Assembly: GCF_000424145.1 (NCBI RefSeq)
Contig: NZ_KE384139.1
Location: 1 to 57,177, forward strand
DNA from: Butyrivibrio sp. AC2005
GTDB taxonomy: Bacteria; Bacillota; Clostridia; Lachnospirales; Lachnospiraceae
Direction: 5' to 3'
DNA: 57,177 nt
Shown here: piece by piece, positions 43,857 to 53,343 of the stretch
How the letters are laid out: the number at the start of each line of letters is the position of its first letter
Numbering within the stretch: position 1 is the stretch's first letter
Translations under genes and position numbers: made by a program
Notes under the pieces: generated by a model
Databases searched by the model: none
Told to the model about the DNA's origin: nothing
Seen by the model: only the letters and a program-made list of their open reading frames with translations

Positions 43857-45473
43857 CTACTTTCCCAGAAGATAATCTATGAATTGCTGGGCGGTACGTC
43901 CTGAGAGACCGCCGTGGTTCATCTCCCATTTTCTTGCTTCAGCAATAAGCTCATCCTCTGCTATATTCAGGCCGTTTCTCTTTGCCAGTACACGCACTAT
44001 TTCATCATATTCCTTCATTTCAGGTGCTCCGAAATAGATAGTGACTCCAAAGCGGTTTGCAAGCGAAAGCTTCTCCTGAACCGTATCATTTCTATGAAGA
44101 TCGTCATCGAGCACAGCCGGCTTGTCCTTAAAGCTCTCTCTAATAAGATGTCTTCTGTTGGAGGTTGCATAAATAAGCACGTTTTCAGGCTTCTTCTCCA
44201 AACCTCCCTCAATAACAGCTTTAAGATATTTGTAGTCTGTTTCAAATTCCTCAAAGCTGAGGTCATCCATGTAAATAATAAATTTATAATTTCTTCCCTT
44301 AATCTGAGCAATTACATCATTGAGGTCCTTAAACTGATGCTTGTAAACTTCGATTATTCTAAGACCTCTATCAAAATACTCATTTGCAATAGCCTTTATA
44401 CAGGAGGATTTTCCTGTTCCGGCATCTCCGTATAGGAGGCAGTTATTTGCTTTTTTTCCTGAAACAAAAGCTTCTGTGTTATCAACAAGCTTCTGCTTGG
44501 CTATCTCATAACCAACAAGATCCGCAAGCTGAACATGTCTTATGTTCCTTATTGGCTCTATAGCAGCTACAGGCTCCTCATGTCGCACTCTGAAGGCCTT
44601 ATGAAGTCCGAACTTACCAACTCCATACTGTTTATAGAAAAGAGCCACTTCATTTAACATATCCTCAGCTTGACTGCATTTTGAGAGAGTTCCTGCCAGC
44701 TCACAGATTCTGTCTCTCACTCTGGTATTGAAAATCTTGCTCTCGGAAGTACCTGCCTTAAAATCAAACAGAGCTGAAAGTTCAGGTGTTCCAAGTCTTT
44801 TCATCATCTCAGAAAAGTCAAGATCAAACCATCGCTTAAAAAGTGTCAGATCATGTAACGCTATGTCTCTGATAGAACCGGATGTGTCACCGCGCATCTC
44901 ATCAGCACAGCTAAACGCGTTCTCATCAGACACAAGTAAAAGTGCAAGGAAAGCATGCCAAAGATTCCCATAAAAACCTCGTCTTGCAGACTCATCAATC
45001 AGGATATTCATACACGTATGAACAAGCTCTGCCTGTTCGTCAGGGGTATAATGAGCATCCGCCTCTTTCTTATCTGCAAGTATAACAAGTGTATCTCTCA
45101 GCCATGCCTGCTGCCTGGTAGCATTTCGATAGAGAATAAGAGAATTATCCCTCGTCCCCGATGAAAAAGCAGGGTCGCATTCCTTCCCGTCATCAGACAC
45201 TCCACTCTCTGAAAGCTTTTCATACTGCCGTTTTCTACTGATTTCCATTATCTTCTCGATAAATTCACCGGCAGCCTCTCTGTTTGCATCATCCTTTGCC
45301 AAATCCTTAAAGGACTCTATTTTCTGTTTTTCCCGCTCCTTATCAAAGACATTTTTTCCTGCATTTATCTTATAATCAGCTACTTTCTCGCTGATTTTCA
45401 TTCTCTTTTCAAAAAGCTTTATAAGCTCCAGGTCAATTACATCAATATCCTGGCGAAGTTCGTTTAAATCCAT
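43857..45473 (-). CDS. Chorismate mutase domain fused to a DUF815-type AAA ATPase
   Basis: A 538-residue fusion. Residues 1-85 are an AroQ-type chorismate mutase (ELRQDIDVIDLELIKLFEKR ...). By comparison with the E. coli enzyme, all catalytic positions are present at the same spacing: Arg7, Arg24, Lys35, Asp44, Glu48, and Gln83 at the end of the third helix. After an acidic linker (about 88-108), residues 110-538 form a DUF815-type ATPase: a helical region (110-300), then Walker A LYGDAGTGKSS (349-357), Walker B FIIYMDDLSFEE (398-409), sensor ATSNRRHL (436-443) and an Arg-containing LANRFG (471-476). The frame is continuous and GGAGAG precedes the single good ATG. DUF815 proteins have no settled function; the meaning of the fusion is unknown. 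Confidence 0.88.
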   Translation of the reverse strand: MDLNELRQDIDVIDLELIKLFEKRMKISEKVADYKINAGKNVFDKEREKQKIESFKDLAKDDANREAAGEFIEKIMEISRKRQYEKLSESGVSDDGKECDPAFSSGTRDNSLILYRNATRQQAWLRDTLVILADKKEADAHYTPDEQAELVHTCMNILIDESARRGFYGNLWHAFLALLLVSDENAFSCADEMRGDTSGSIRDIALHDLTLFKRWFDLDFSEMMKRLGTPELSALFDFKAGTSESKIFNTRVRDRICELAGTLSKCSQAEDMLNEVALFYKQYGVGKFGLHKAFRVRHEEPVAAIEPIRNIRHVQLADLVGYEIAKQKLVDNTEAFVSGKKANNCLLYGDAGTGKSSCIKAIANEYFDRGLRIIEVYKHQFKDLNDVIAQIKGRNYKFIIYMDDLSFEEFETDYKYLKAVIEGGLEKKPENVLIYATSNRRHLIRESFKDKPAVLDDDLHRNDTVQEKLSLANRFGVTIYFGAPEMKEYDEIVRVLAKRNGLNIAEDELIAEARKWEMNHGGLSGRTAQQFIDYLLGK

Positions 45474-45649
45474 AAGTCTGTTCTCTCCATAAAATCCCGG
45501 TACTAATTCGTCATAATAAAACTATACCACAAAACTCCAATAAATTAACGGAAACTTAATGATTTAGTAGCCAAAAACCGTGATATACTTAATTAAATAA
45601 AGTATATATTTATTTTTCATAGTTTTTCTTCCGGTAAAGGTGGTAAGGC

Positions 45650-46672
45650 ATGGATAATAAGCGCATTATTATAGGTTTTTCAGCTGCAATTACTTTTATT
45701 ACAATCTTTATTTTAATATATATTCTACGTAACCGGGTACCGTTAAATGACGAGTCTGCTATTGGAAATAATGCAGGCAATCTTTATAATGGCGGTCTTG
45801 TTCTTGAAATGGACGGAAAGGTCTACTTTTCTAATCCCCTTGATAGCGGAGCCATGTATTCCATGAATCCCGACGAGACAGATTTAAATGATATTACAAT
45901 GATGGCTGTCAGAAATATCGTCGGTTATGGCAAATATGTCTACTACTATATGGACACCTCGAAAAGTAATGCCACAAGTGATTTGAAAGGTCTTGGAAGA
46001 GTCTCAACTTTTTATGGTCTATACAGAAGTGAAATAGACGGGGACAACCAGGAGCTTCTTGACAGAAATCTCATATCTGCAATTCAGCTCGTCGGAAGTG
46101 ACTTGTACTATACTGTAACCTCCGGTGAAAAATCCGGACTGAACAAAATAAGAATTGACGGTGAAAAACAGGCTTTGGTTACCACCGAAATGCTGGATCC
46201 CTCCTGTGCCAGTGCCGGAAAAATATATTACAGCGGTGTGGATCTTGATCATAACCTGCACATGATGGATACTCTTTCCAATAATTCTTCCTCTATTGTT
46301 ATGGGCGGCAACATATGGCAGCCGATAATAATGGGCGATTACGTCTATTACATTGATGCAGAACATCATTACAGACTGTGCCGCGCAAATCTTGCAACAG
46401 GTAATAGTGAAGTTCTGATTAATTCCAGAGTGGATTATTACAATATGAACGAATATAACATCTTCTATGCTACTTCAGAGGCCGGCAATCAGACTCTCAG
46501 AGTTATGAAGCTTGATGGATCAGGTAATACTGTCATCGCTGAGGGCATTTATCATGGCCTTAGTCTCACTTCTAAGTACCTGTATTTCAAACCCTTTGGA
46601 GTTGAAAATGTTATGTACCACATTCCTATTGATGGTTCTGCACCGGTAAGTACCTTCAATCCGGGTAAGTAA
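45650..46672 (+). CDS. Membrane-anchored beta-propeller protein, DUF5050-like
   Basis: A 340-residue protein with one N-terminal membrane helix (about 6-27) and an extracellular domain made of repeated blades: GKVYFSNPLDSGAMYSMN, KYVYYYMDTSK, SDLYYTVTSGEKSGLNKIRI, GKIYYSGVDLDHNLHMMD, DYVYYIDAEHHYRLCRA, LYFKPFGVENVMYHI. The recurring xxYY/YF and Lys/Arg-I-x-x-DG pattern is typical of the DUF5050 propeller repeat common in clostridial surface proteins. Role unknown, probably binding. It is divergent from the chorismate mutase-ATPase gene and followed by pyrB. A GGTGGTAAGG stretch before the ATG may act as ribosome site. Confidence 0.8.
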   Translation: MDNKRIIIGFSAAITFITIFILIYILRNRVPLNDESAIGNNAGNLYNGGLVLEMDGKVYFSNPLDSGAMYSMNPDETDLNDITMMAVRNIVGYGKYVYYYMDTSKSNATSDLKGLGRVSTFYGLYRSEIDGDNQELLDRNLISAIQLVGSDLYYTVTSGEKSGLNKIRIDGEKQALVTTEMLDPSCASAGKIYYSGVDLDHNLHMMDTLSNNSSSIVMGGNIWQPIIMGDYVYYIDAEHHYRLCRANLATGNSEVLINSRVDYYNMNEYNIFYATSEAGNQTLRVMKLDGSGNTVIAEGIYHGLSLTSKYLYFKPFGVENVMYHIPIDGSAPVSTFNPGK

Positions 46673-46700
46673 TCAAACCAATTTTTCATGAAAATACATA

Positions 46701-46728
46701 TAGACAAAGTTCTCTGAACATATATAAT
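46701..46728 (+). promoter_or_regulatory. Promoter of pyrB-pyrI
   Basis: TAGACA (46701-46706), a 16-base spacer and TATAAT (46723-46728), leaving a leader of about 42 bases. That is too short for a PyrR-type attenuator, and none is seen. Confidence 0.65.
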
Positions 46729-46776
46729 TGATAAAGAAAAAAAGATAATTCAGTTGTATATGGGAGTGCAGAATCT

Positions 46777-47736
46777 ATGATGAATAATCTAAGACACATG
46801 ATGCGTCCGCTCGACTTCTCTGTTGAAGAGCTTGAACAGCTTTTCGATACAGCAGGAGACATTGAACGGAACATGAGCAGCTACGCTCACAAGTGCGATG
46901 GTAATATCCTCGCAACCTGTTTTTATGAACCCAGTACCCGTACAAGACTCAGTTTTGAAACAGCTATGCTGCGACTTGGCGGTCAGATAATCGGTTTTGC
47001 CGATGCTTCCAGTTCATCAGTTTCTAAAGGCGAAAGTGTCGCCGATACTATCCGTGTTATTTCCAGCTTCGCTGATATCTGTGCGATGCGCCATCCCAAG
47101 GAAGGTGCTCCTATGGTAGCGGCAGCGAATTCTATTATTCCCGTTATTAATGCCGGTGATGGCGGTCATCACCACCCTACTCAAACTCTTACAGATCTTC
47201 TCACTATTCGTTCACTATATGGCTCACTTGGTGGCTTTACCATTGGTCTCTGCGGTGATCTTAAATTTGGCAGAACTGTTCATTCTCTTATAAATGCTCT
47301 TGTTCGTTATAAGGATATCCATTTTATTTTCATATCTCCTAATGAGCTCCGCGTACCGGATTACATCACGGATCTTCTTAAGGAAAATAACATAACCTAT
47401 GAAGAAGTAATAAAGCTCGAGGACGTAATGCCAAGACTTGACCTTTTATACATGACACGAGTTCAGAAGGAACGCTTTTTCAACGAGGAAGACTATATCC
47501 GTCTGCGTGATTTCTACATATTAAATGAAGAAAAAATGCAAATGGCAAAAAAGGATATGCATATCCTTCATCCTCTTCCCAGAGTAAATGAGATTTCTGT
47601 CGAGGTTGATAACGATCCAAGGGCTGCATACTTCAAGCAGGTTCAGTATGGTCTGTATGTGAGAATGGCACTGATTTTGACACTGCTTGATAAAACGGAT
47701 GCGCATATGAATCATGGGTTGCTTAGGGTGTGGTAA
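46777..47736 (+). CDS. pyrB: Aspartate carbamoyltransferase, catalytic subunit
   Basis: A 319-residue enzyme joining carbamoyl phosphate and aspartate, the committed step of pyrimidine synthesis. The carbamoyl phosphate motif FYEPSTRTRLSFETA (near 50), the 80s-loop SSSSVSKGES, the HHPTQTLTDLLTI motif and the late HPLPRVNEIS motif are all present. It is the E. coli-like type that needs PyrI. GGGAG lies about ten bases upstream of the ATG; the ATG one codon later is an alternative. pyrI follows after 25 bases. Confidence 0.97.
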   Translation: MMNNLRHMMRPLDFSVEELEQLFDTAGDIERNMSSYAHKCDGNILATCFYEPSTRTRLSFETAMLRLGGQIIGFADASSSSVSKGESVADTIRVISSFADICAMRHPKEGAPMVAAANSIIPVINAGDGGHHHPTQTLTDLLTIRSLYGSLGGFTIGLCGDLKFGRTVHSLINALVRYKDIHFIFISPNELRVPDYITDLLKENNITYEEVIKLEDVMPRLDLLYMTRVQKERFFNEEDYIRLRDFYILNEEKMQMAKKDMHILHPLPRVNEISVEVDNDPRAAYFKQVQYGLYVRMALILTLLDKTDAHMNHGLLRVW

Positions 47737-47761
47737 ATAATTCAGAAAGGGGCATATAACT

Positions 47762-48199
47762 ATGCTTAACGTAGGTAAAATTGAAGAAGGCTTCGTTCTT
47801 GATCATATAAAAGCCGGTCGCAGCATGCAGATATATCATCACCTGGGACTTGATAAGCTTGACTGTACTGTTGCTATAATAAAAAATGCAAAAAGTAACG
47901 TTATGGGCAAAAAGGATATTCTGAAGGTTGAATGTGATATTGATACTCTTGACCTTGATGTCCTTGCTTTTATCGATCATAATATCACGGTTAATGTTAT
48001 AAAAGCCGGTGAAATTGTTGAAAAAAGAGCACTTTTCCTGCCTCATGAAATAAAAAATGTCATAAAATGTCACAATCCCCGTTGTATTTCTTCTATAGAA
48101 CAGGGTTTACCGCATATCTTCTATCTTGCTGATGAAGAAAAAGAAATTTATCGCTGTAAGTATTGTGATGAGAAATATGGTGAGGGCTCTGCTAATTAA
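47762..48199 (+). CDS. pyrI: Aspartate carbamoyltransferase, regulatory subunit
   Basis: A 145-residue regulatory chain binding ATP/CTP at the N-terminal allosteric domain (HIKAGRSMQIYHHLGL) and zinc at the C-terminal domain through four cysteines (CHNPRC and CKYC). It confers feedback control on PyrB. AAAGGGG precedes the ATG. Full length. The operon ends in a terminator at 48218-48267. Confidence 0.96.
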   Translation: MLNVGKIEEGFVLDHIKAGRSMQIYHHLGLDKLDCTVAIIKNAKSNVMGKKDILKVECDIDTLDLDVLAFIDHNITVNVIKAGEIVEKRALFLPHEIKNVIKCHNPRCISSIEQGLPHIFYLADEEKEIYRCKYCDEKYGEGSAN

Positions 48200-48217
48200 A
48201 TATATTGAAAAAAATGG

Positions 48218-48267
48218 ATGACTTCCTGTACGCAAAAAATCAAACGCGCGCAGGAAGTCATTTTTTT
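48218..48267 (+). terminator. Terminator of pyrB-pyrI
   Basis: Eleven-base stem ATGACTTCCTG (48218-48228) / CAGGAAGTCAT (48251-48261), with an inner region that can add a few GC pairs, then a T run to 48267. The remaining gap to 48449 has a 7-base hairpin GTATCCA/TGGATAC at 48392-48414, ten bases upstream of a region containing the ribosome site of the next gene. I find no known riboswitch pattern there. Confidence 0.92.
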
Positions 48268-48449
48268 CGAAATAAAATTTCAAAAAAAGCCTTTTTATCC
48301 ACTATATCAGCTAAATTCATCTTATTTTTATAATTTGTAAATCACCTCTTAATTTATTTCTGCTAGTGTTGAATATATAGATTCACGGTTTGTATCCAGT
48401 CTCCTTTTGGATACGCTCCTATTCTCGCTAAGACAGGAGGTCAAGTATT

Positions 48450-48989
48450 ATGAGGTATACAAAAAAACTATTTTCAATCACTCTCTGCGCTGCTTTTCTA
48501 CTTATGTCATTCACATGCAAAGCAAATGCTTCTGCTCTTGATGAGAGTATTAATGCAATCGAGGAAGAAACTACCAACAATTATTCTATAGATCCGAATA
48601 ATTTCACAGTTGACGACCTGAATAAATATACCGAAGAAGTCATAACCAGGAATTCCTCCGGCGGCAATACCCGTTTCAGAGCCTATGATGACTGCGTTGT
48701 AGTTGATCTGTGGGCTGATGGAATTTCAGATTATGCAGAGATAGCAAAAACAAATGCAGAATATAAACAGGTATGGGATCAGACCGTTGAAGGAATGCGC
48801 GACATGAGCGAAGCTCTTTACGAGCAGTACTCAAAATTCGACATGGAAGTATTTGTTTATGTTTTAAACGAAAAGAATACTGACAATGTACTTATCATGT
48901 GTCAGGATGGCGTAGCTATTTATGACTGTGTAAACGGTGATCCCGAAACCAATGATGTAATCGATATGACAAGGTACAGATTCAGATAA
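48450..48989 (+). CDS. Secreted protein of unknown function, partner of an M4 peptidase gene
   Basis: A 179-residue protein with a signal peptide (MRYTKKLFSITLCAAFLLMS, cleavage near KANA about residue 27). The mature part has an acidic start, then a mixed alpha/beta region (DDCVVVDLWADGISDYAEIA, FDMEVFVYVLNEKNTDNVLI, GVAIYDCVNG). Two or three cysteines could form a disulfide. I do not recognise a family. AGGAGG precedes the ATG. It lies 19 bases upstream of the M4 peptidase gene, so the pair is co-transcribed; a role as inhibitor, chaperone or substrate partner of the peptidase is speculation. Confidence 0.78.
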   Translation: MRYTKKLFSITLCAAFLLMSFTCKANASALDESINAIEEETTNNYSIDPNNFTVDDLNKYTEEVITRNSSGGNTRFRAYDDCVVVDLWADGISDYAEIAKTNAEYKQVWDQTVEGMRDMSEALYEQYSKFDMEVFVYVLNEKNTDNVLIMCQDGVAIYDCVNGDPETNDVIDMTRYRFR

Positions 48990-49008
48990 TTGATACCGAA
49001 AATGAGCC

Positions 49009-51105
49009 ATGAAAAGTGTAGTCATTTTTATTACTACTATTGCCTTACTATTGGGATCAATAGGCAGAACCCCCACTGAAATCATCACCGAAATTTTCAG
49101 ATCAGCCGGAAATAATGAAAATGGTTCAGAAAGTTCGAGTCAGCTGACAGAAGCCGACATTCAGGCAATGAATGATAACAAAGCTATCATAGTCCGCTCG
49201 AACGAAGGCTATGTTTCCACTATTGTAGGCAGATATTGTAATAAAAGGATAAATGTAATACCCGGTGATAATTCTACCGCCAACGAAGCTCTGGATTCTC
49301 TGGACAGAATCTCAGGGCTTCTTGGGCTACAGGGAGAAACAAAATTCTTTTGTTCTGATATGTCCAGGGATGGAGGAGGCTACACCTACATTGCCTATCA
49401 GCAAAGGGCAGGACAGTCCACGATTTTCAATGCTACACTTCATATTGTCCTAGATCCGGAAGGGTATCCATGCGCAGTTTCATCCTCCTGTGCAACCGGA
49501 TTAAGGGAATCTGTCCAGGAAGAAATTCTCTCAAAGGACGAAGTTCTTGATATAGTCATGAACCTGGATGATCCTGACGCTCACTATTATCCGGAAGCCA
49601 CCTCCGAAGCTACCATATGGTTTTCAGGTACAAAAACCATAGAAAATTGCTATGTTTTATTTAAGGATAACCCGGAAATCAATGATAGCTTTGAAGCCAT
49701 GAGATATATTTCCATATATGTGAGTCGCGACGGAAAACGCTTATTCTGGTATCTCCCTACTGCTACCCTCTCTGTTGAACGTGACACCTCTTATTACAAT
49801 AATGAAGAGTATTTCCATGGCATGGAACCGGCGACCTGGAGTGGTACTGTGGATTTTTTGAAAGGCGGAAAGCAGGATATAACAGTAAACGTAGCCTATA
49901 ATCCAAGCGACGGTCTCTATTACATGATGGATTTAGGCAGAAAAATTGCCATTGCAGACTGTTATGATTTCATGTTCCGAAATACCAGGCTGACTTTTCT
50001 TACAAGCAAGGACAACACCTGGGATGATCGTGATCTGGCCGCCTTATATAATTATGAGTGTGCCTATGATGCATATAAAGCTATAGGAATCAAATCACCA
50101 GACGGATTTGAGACGCCTATACTTTTACTAAGAAAATACTGTGATAAGGACAGACGCGGCATAGAAAATGCCTGTTATCTTTCCAAATTTTTCGGATGGT
50201 ACACCTTCTGCTACTGTGATGTGGTTGATATCAGTTATGACCTTGATGTGGTAGGACACGAATACACTCATGCTGTCACAGAATCCTGCATTCTTGGCAG
50301 TAATTACATGAATGATGCAGGTGCAATAAACGAATCCTATTCAGATGTCATGGGAAACATTATCGAGACCATGTATGGCAGAACCGATGATAGCGAGTGG
50401 CTGGTAGGCGAAATGAGCGGTGACCCTGCCAGAAACATGTCCAATCCTACTGAGTATCACCAGCCCGACAGGATTGGTGGCGCTTACTATGTAAGAAATG
50501 TTGAGGTTCCAAATCAGAATTTTAATGATACCGGTGGAGTTCACATAAATTCCGGAATTCCAAATCTCGCTGCATATCTCATTTATGAAGCAGGGATGGA
50601 TCTTGATACCATGTTTGATCTCTACTATACTTCCATGCAAATTCTCACACCGGCAAACACCTATGAGGATGTTTACGCGGCGCTCATCTATAGTGCAAGA
50701 GCAAATGGTTATGATGAATATGAAAATATAATTACCGAAGCTTTCACTAAAACCTGCGTTGTCAGTGATAAAACAAGGGCTGAGCTTGAGGATGAAATCC
50801 CCCCTTCCTGCGGCAAAGCAGAGCTAAAAGTAAAAGGTTACGGTCATGAAAATGAGCTCTATCGATTAATCATTTACGATTTATTCGGAAGGCCTCTCTC
50901 CTTTGCTTTCCCGGATAAAAACGGCATTATTTCCATCGCCCTTCCTGAGGGAAAATATCTGTTGGAAATACAGGCATTGAATACCGCTTCCAATGAATAT
51001 GGAGATTATGTTTTCGGCTCTGATAAATGGGAGACAAATATGGGTAATAATGCAAAAGCAGTAACCATTTTTGAGGGTGAAAAGTTACGTCTGCCGGATG
51101 TCTGA
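49009..51105 (+). CDS. Secreted M4 (thermolysin-like) metallopeptidase
   Basis: A 698-residue zinc peptidase. A hydrophobic N-terminus (about 1-18) should direct export. A propeptide with FTP/PepSY-like character (about 45-290) precedes the catalytic domain. Zinc ligands are His417 and His421 (VGHEYTHAVTE, general base Glu418) and Glu442 (GAINESYSDVMGN). The transition-state His512 lies in GGVHINSGIPN. A C-terminal beta domain (about 600-698) contains YRLIIYDLFGRPLSF and may bind substrate. The ribosome site is weak, in line with coupling to the gene just upstream. The stop lies eight bases from the stop of the converging SGNH hydrolase gene. Confidence 0.92.
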   Translation: MKSVVIFITTIALLLGSIGRTPTEIITEIFRSAGNNENGSESSSQLTEADIQAMNDNKAIIVRSNEGYVSTIVGRYCNKRINVIPGDNSTANEALDSLDRISGLLGLQGETKFFCSDMSRDGGGYTYIAYQQRAGQSTIFNATLHIVLDPEGYPCAVSSSCATGLRESVQEEILSKDEVLDIVMNLDDPDAHYYPEATSEATIWFSGTKTIENCYVLFKDNPEINDSFEAMRYISIYVSRDGKRLFWYLPTATLSVERDTSYYNNEEYFHGMEPATWSGTVDFLKGGKQDITVNVAYNPSDGLYYMMDLGRKIAIADCYDFMFRNTRLTFLTSKDNTWDDRDLAALYNYECAYDAYKAIGIKSPDGFETPILLLRKYCDKDRRGIENACYLSKFFGWYTFCYCDVVDISYDLDVVGHEYTHAVTESCILGSNYMNDAGAINESYSDVMGNIIETMYGRTDDSEWLVGEMSGDPARNMSNPTEYHQPDRIGGAYYVRNVEVPNQNFNDTGGVHINSGIPNLAAYLIYEAGMDLDTMFDLYYTSMQILTPANTYEDVYAALIYSARANGYDEYENIITEAFTKTCVVSDKTRAELEDEIPPSCGKAELKVKGYGHENELYRLIIYDLFGRPLSFAFPDKNGIISIALPEGKYLLEIQALNTASNEYGDYVFGSDKWETNMGNNAKAVTIFEGEKLRLPDV

Positions 51106-51113
51106 ATTCACAA

Positions 51114-52370
51114 TCATCCTACAACTGCCTTTATGTCCACTAAATCTGCCATTCGTTTTCCACCGGGTGTATTTGGATGAAGACCGTCACCTATATTACA
51201 TTCATCCTTCATGTATCCCGGTTTATCGTCATTTCTAAGTTCTTTGTCAAAATCAAAGAAACCATCTATCAGCTCACCGCTGCGAATCCAGTCATTTGCC
51301 TCATTCCTTGAGGCTTCAAATATCGGGAGCCACCAGTCCGGATATTCATCGTTCCCGCAGGGAGTGATTGTTCCAAAGTAAATCTCCGCACCATTCTCAT
51401 GCGCCATTGCTGTAATCTTTTTATAGCCCTCGATAATTTGATTTCCACTTACTGTCTCCTCCTTTTCTTCAAGGAAAAGAGGATGCATAATATCATTTAT
51501 ACCTATAAGCGCCAGTACGGTATCAACTTCATCCAACTCAAATACATCGTGTTCAAAGCGCTTTACTCCGGCATCTCCGAAAAGAACAAGCTGTTTTCCA
51601 ATAGCCTTTACATAAGTAGCATCATCAACTAATCTGTTTCCGCCTATACCACAATTGATAAAGGTAAGCTTTCCGGGGTTAGCATCATAGAGCCTTTTTT
51701 GTAATGCATTTGTATAGAAAGACATATGTGTGATTGAATCGCCAAAGGCCGCAATAACCTTTGTTTCATCATCAGTAAGAGCCTGCACTGCGTCAAAGCC
51801 TGAAAAGATTTTCATCATACCGATGTTTGCATCATCACGAAGAATATCGGAAGTAATCTCGGGAAATGTTCCTCTTGAAGAAGCTTTATCTATGTCAGTT
51901 TTACCAGTTACATCTCCTTCATAATAGGCCACCTCTGCTCCACCATCTGCCCAGAAACAGCATATGGAGTCAAAGTCCTGCTTTTCCTTGTAATATACAC
52001 TGATAGCAAGTCTGTCTCCGGCATTTATATGAAAATCGATCTCATCACTGAAAGTTTCCTGATCAGGAGCAAGTATTATTTCTGCTTTTCCTCCAAGTGT
52101 AACAATTCTTCTGTCTGAAAGAACAGATGCCTCTGTACCATTAAATTCTCTTTCAGAAAACTTTGTGTTATTCTCCTGCCTTAGTACCTTCGCTATAGTT
52201 ACCTTGTGCAGTTTTAACTCATTTTTGCCATAACGATTTGTAAATCTGATACGCAGCTTATCTGCATCAATATTATTGTCAAAAGATACTCTCTGCGTAA
52301 GATTCTCTGCCAGAGCTATATTTTCGCCATATCCTATTTTTAAATATTTAAAAGTACTGACCCATTTCAT
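51114..52370 (-). CDS. SGNH/GDSL hydrolase, probable carbohydrate esterase
   Basis: A 418-residue cytosolic protein (no signal peptide). The N-terminal half (about 1-190) is a beta-rich accessory domain. The SGNH hydrolase domain starts with VIAAFGDSITHMSF (Ser nucleophile), continues with the block II GIGGNRL and block III ALIGINDI, and ends with the catalytic pair in GDGLHPNTPGGKR. It resembles rhamnogalacturonan or xylan acetylesterase-like enzymes of carbohydrate operons. GGAGG lies nine bases before the ATG. It is the last gene of the minus-strand esterase/transport cluster. Confidence 0.88.
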   Translation of the reverse strand: MKWVSTFKYLKIGYGENIALAENLTQRVSFDNNIDADKLRIRFTNRYGKNELKLHKVTIAKVLRQENNTKFSEREFNGTEASVLSDRRIVTLGGKAEIILAPDQETFSDEIDFHINAGDRLAISVYYKEKQDFDSICCFWADGGAEVAYYEGDVTGKTDIDKASSRGTFPEITSDILRDDANIGMMKIFSGFDAVQALTDDETKVIAAFGDSITHMSFYTNALQKRLYDANPGKLTFINCGIGGNRLVDDATYVKAIGKQLVLFGDAGVKRFEHDVFELDEVDTVLALIGINDIMHPLFLEEKEETVSGNQIIEGYKKITAMAHENGAEIYFGTITPCGNDEYPDWWLPIFEASRNEANDWIRSGELIDGFFDFDKELRNDDKPGYMKDECNIGDGLHPNTPGGKRMADLVDIKAVVG

Positions 52371-52469
52371 AATTTTGCCACCTCCACTTTCATTCTTTGA
52401 TTATAAAAATGAAAGACGAAGCTTTCTTTGCAATTCTTGTACATATGGTTGTCTATTTTTATTTAGAAT

Positions 52470-53288
52470 TTATTCTGTTATGATGTCCGGGATTGCGAGG
52501 CTGTTTCTGGAGCCCGCAGGAATACCGGCAAGGAATGAAAATGCAGGATCCAGCATTTTTTCCCAGGTATCGAAATCATGATTACCCTCTGTTCCGAAAA
52601 ACCTGTAAGGAACCTCTGCCTTATCCAGGGTTTGCCTGAGCTCATCTACCTGGGTATCTACTGCGATATCATGATCTCCATTGCCTATGAAAAGTTCGGG
52701 TATATCACATTTATCCGCCTCAGAATATAATTTCATAATATTCCAGGGGCCATTCTCATACTCTTCTTTTGTTCCAAAATAGTAAGCAAATTCTTCGGCA
52801 CCAAAGCCACCCTTTTCCGGATCAGCAAGAAGAGTCCATGGATTTGCTGCAGGAGAAAAAGCTGCAACCTTGGAAAATACATCATGGTATCTGATGCCGT
52901 TTAAAAGTGCTCCATAGCCGCCCATCGAAATACCAGCGATATAGGTGTCCTCTCTTTTATCTGAGAGCCTGAACATATCTCTGGTTCTCTCTATGAGTTC
53001 TTCACCTATGAATTTACTATAGTTTGCATTTCTCTCCGGATGATCAATATAAAACGCGTTCTGTCCATTTGGCATTACAATGGCAAGTCCTTTGAGCTCT
53101 GCCTGCTTACGAATTCCCAGCATTGTAATTATGCTGGAATAATCTCCGCTATATCCCGGGAGAAAATACACCGTCTTATAGGGTGGCTCTGCATCAGAGC
53201 CAAACGGACCTTTCTCCGGCATAAAAACTGCGCAGGACACCCCCTGTTTTAAGCTGTCTGATAAAAAATGTACTTCTGAAAAAGACAT
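52470..53288 (-). CDS. CE1-type esterase (second of two)
   Basis: A 272-residue alpha/beta hydrolase of the esterase D/feruloyl esterase group. Landmarks are VYFLPGYSGDYSS (oxyanion), the nucleophile elbow GISMGGYGA, the acid in IGNGDHDIAVD and the base in EGNHDFDTWEKML. No signal peptide, so it would act on imported oligosaccharides. It is about as long as, and clearly similar to, the esterase at 53380-54180, which suggests gene duplication. A small hairpin (53344-53370) lies between the two genes. Confidence 0.88.
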   Translation of the reverse strand: MSFSEVHFLSDSLKQGVSCAVFMPEKGPFGSDAEPPYKTVYFLPGYSGDYSSIITMLGIRKQAELKGLAIVMPNGQNAFYIDHPERNANYSKFIGEELIERTRDMFRLSDKREDTYIAGISMGGYGALLNGIRYHDVFSKVAAFSPAANPWTLLADPEKGGFGAEEFAYYFGTKEEYENGPWNIMKLYSEADKCDIPELFIGNGDHDIAVDTQVDELRQTLDKAEVPYRFFGTEGNHDFDTWEKMLDPAFSFLAGIPAGSRNSLAIPDIITE

Positions 53289-53343
53289 ACCTTTATAATT
53301 CCTTTCTGTATCCGTTACAAATGCAATTTCCTAAATATAAAAT

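Noticed and set aside
48270..48449. c-di-GMP or other riboswitch in front of the secreted pair
   Set aside because: Only a 7-bp hairpin is visible; conserved riboswitch core sequences were not found.
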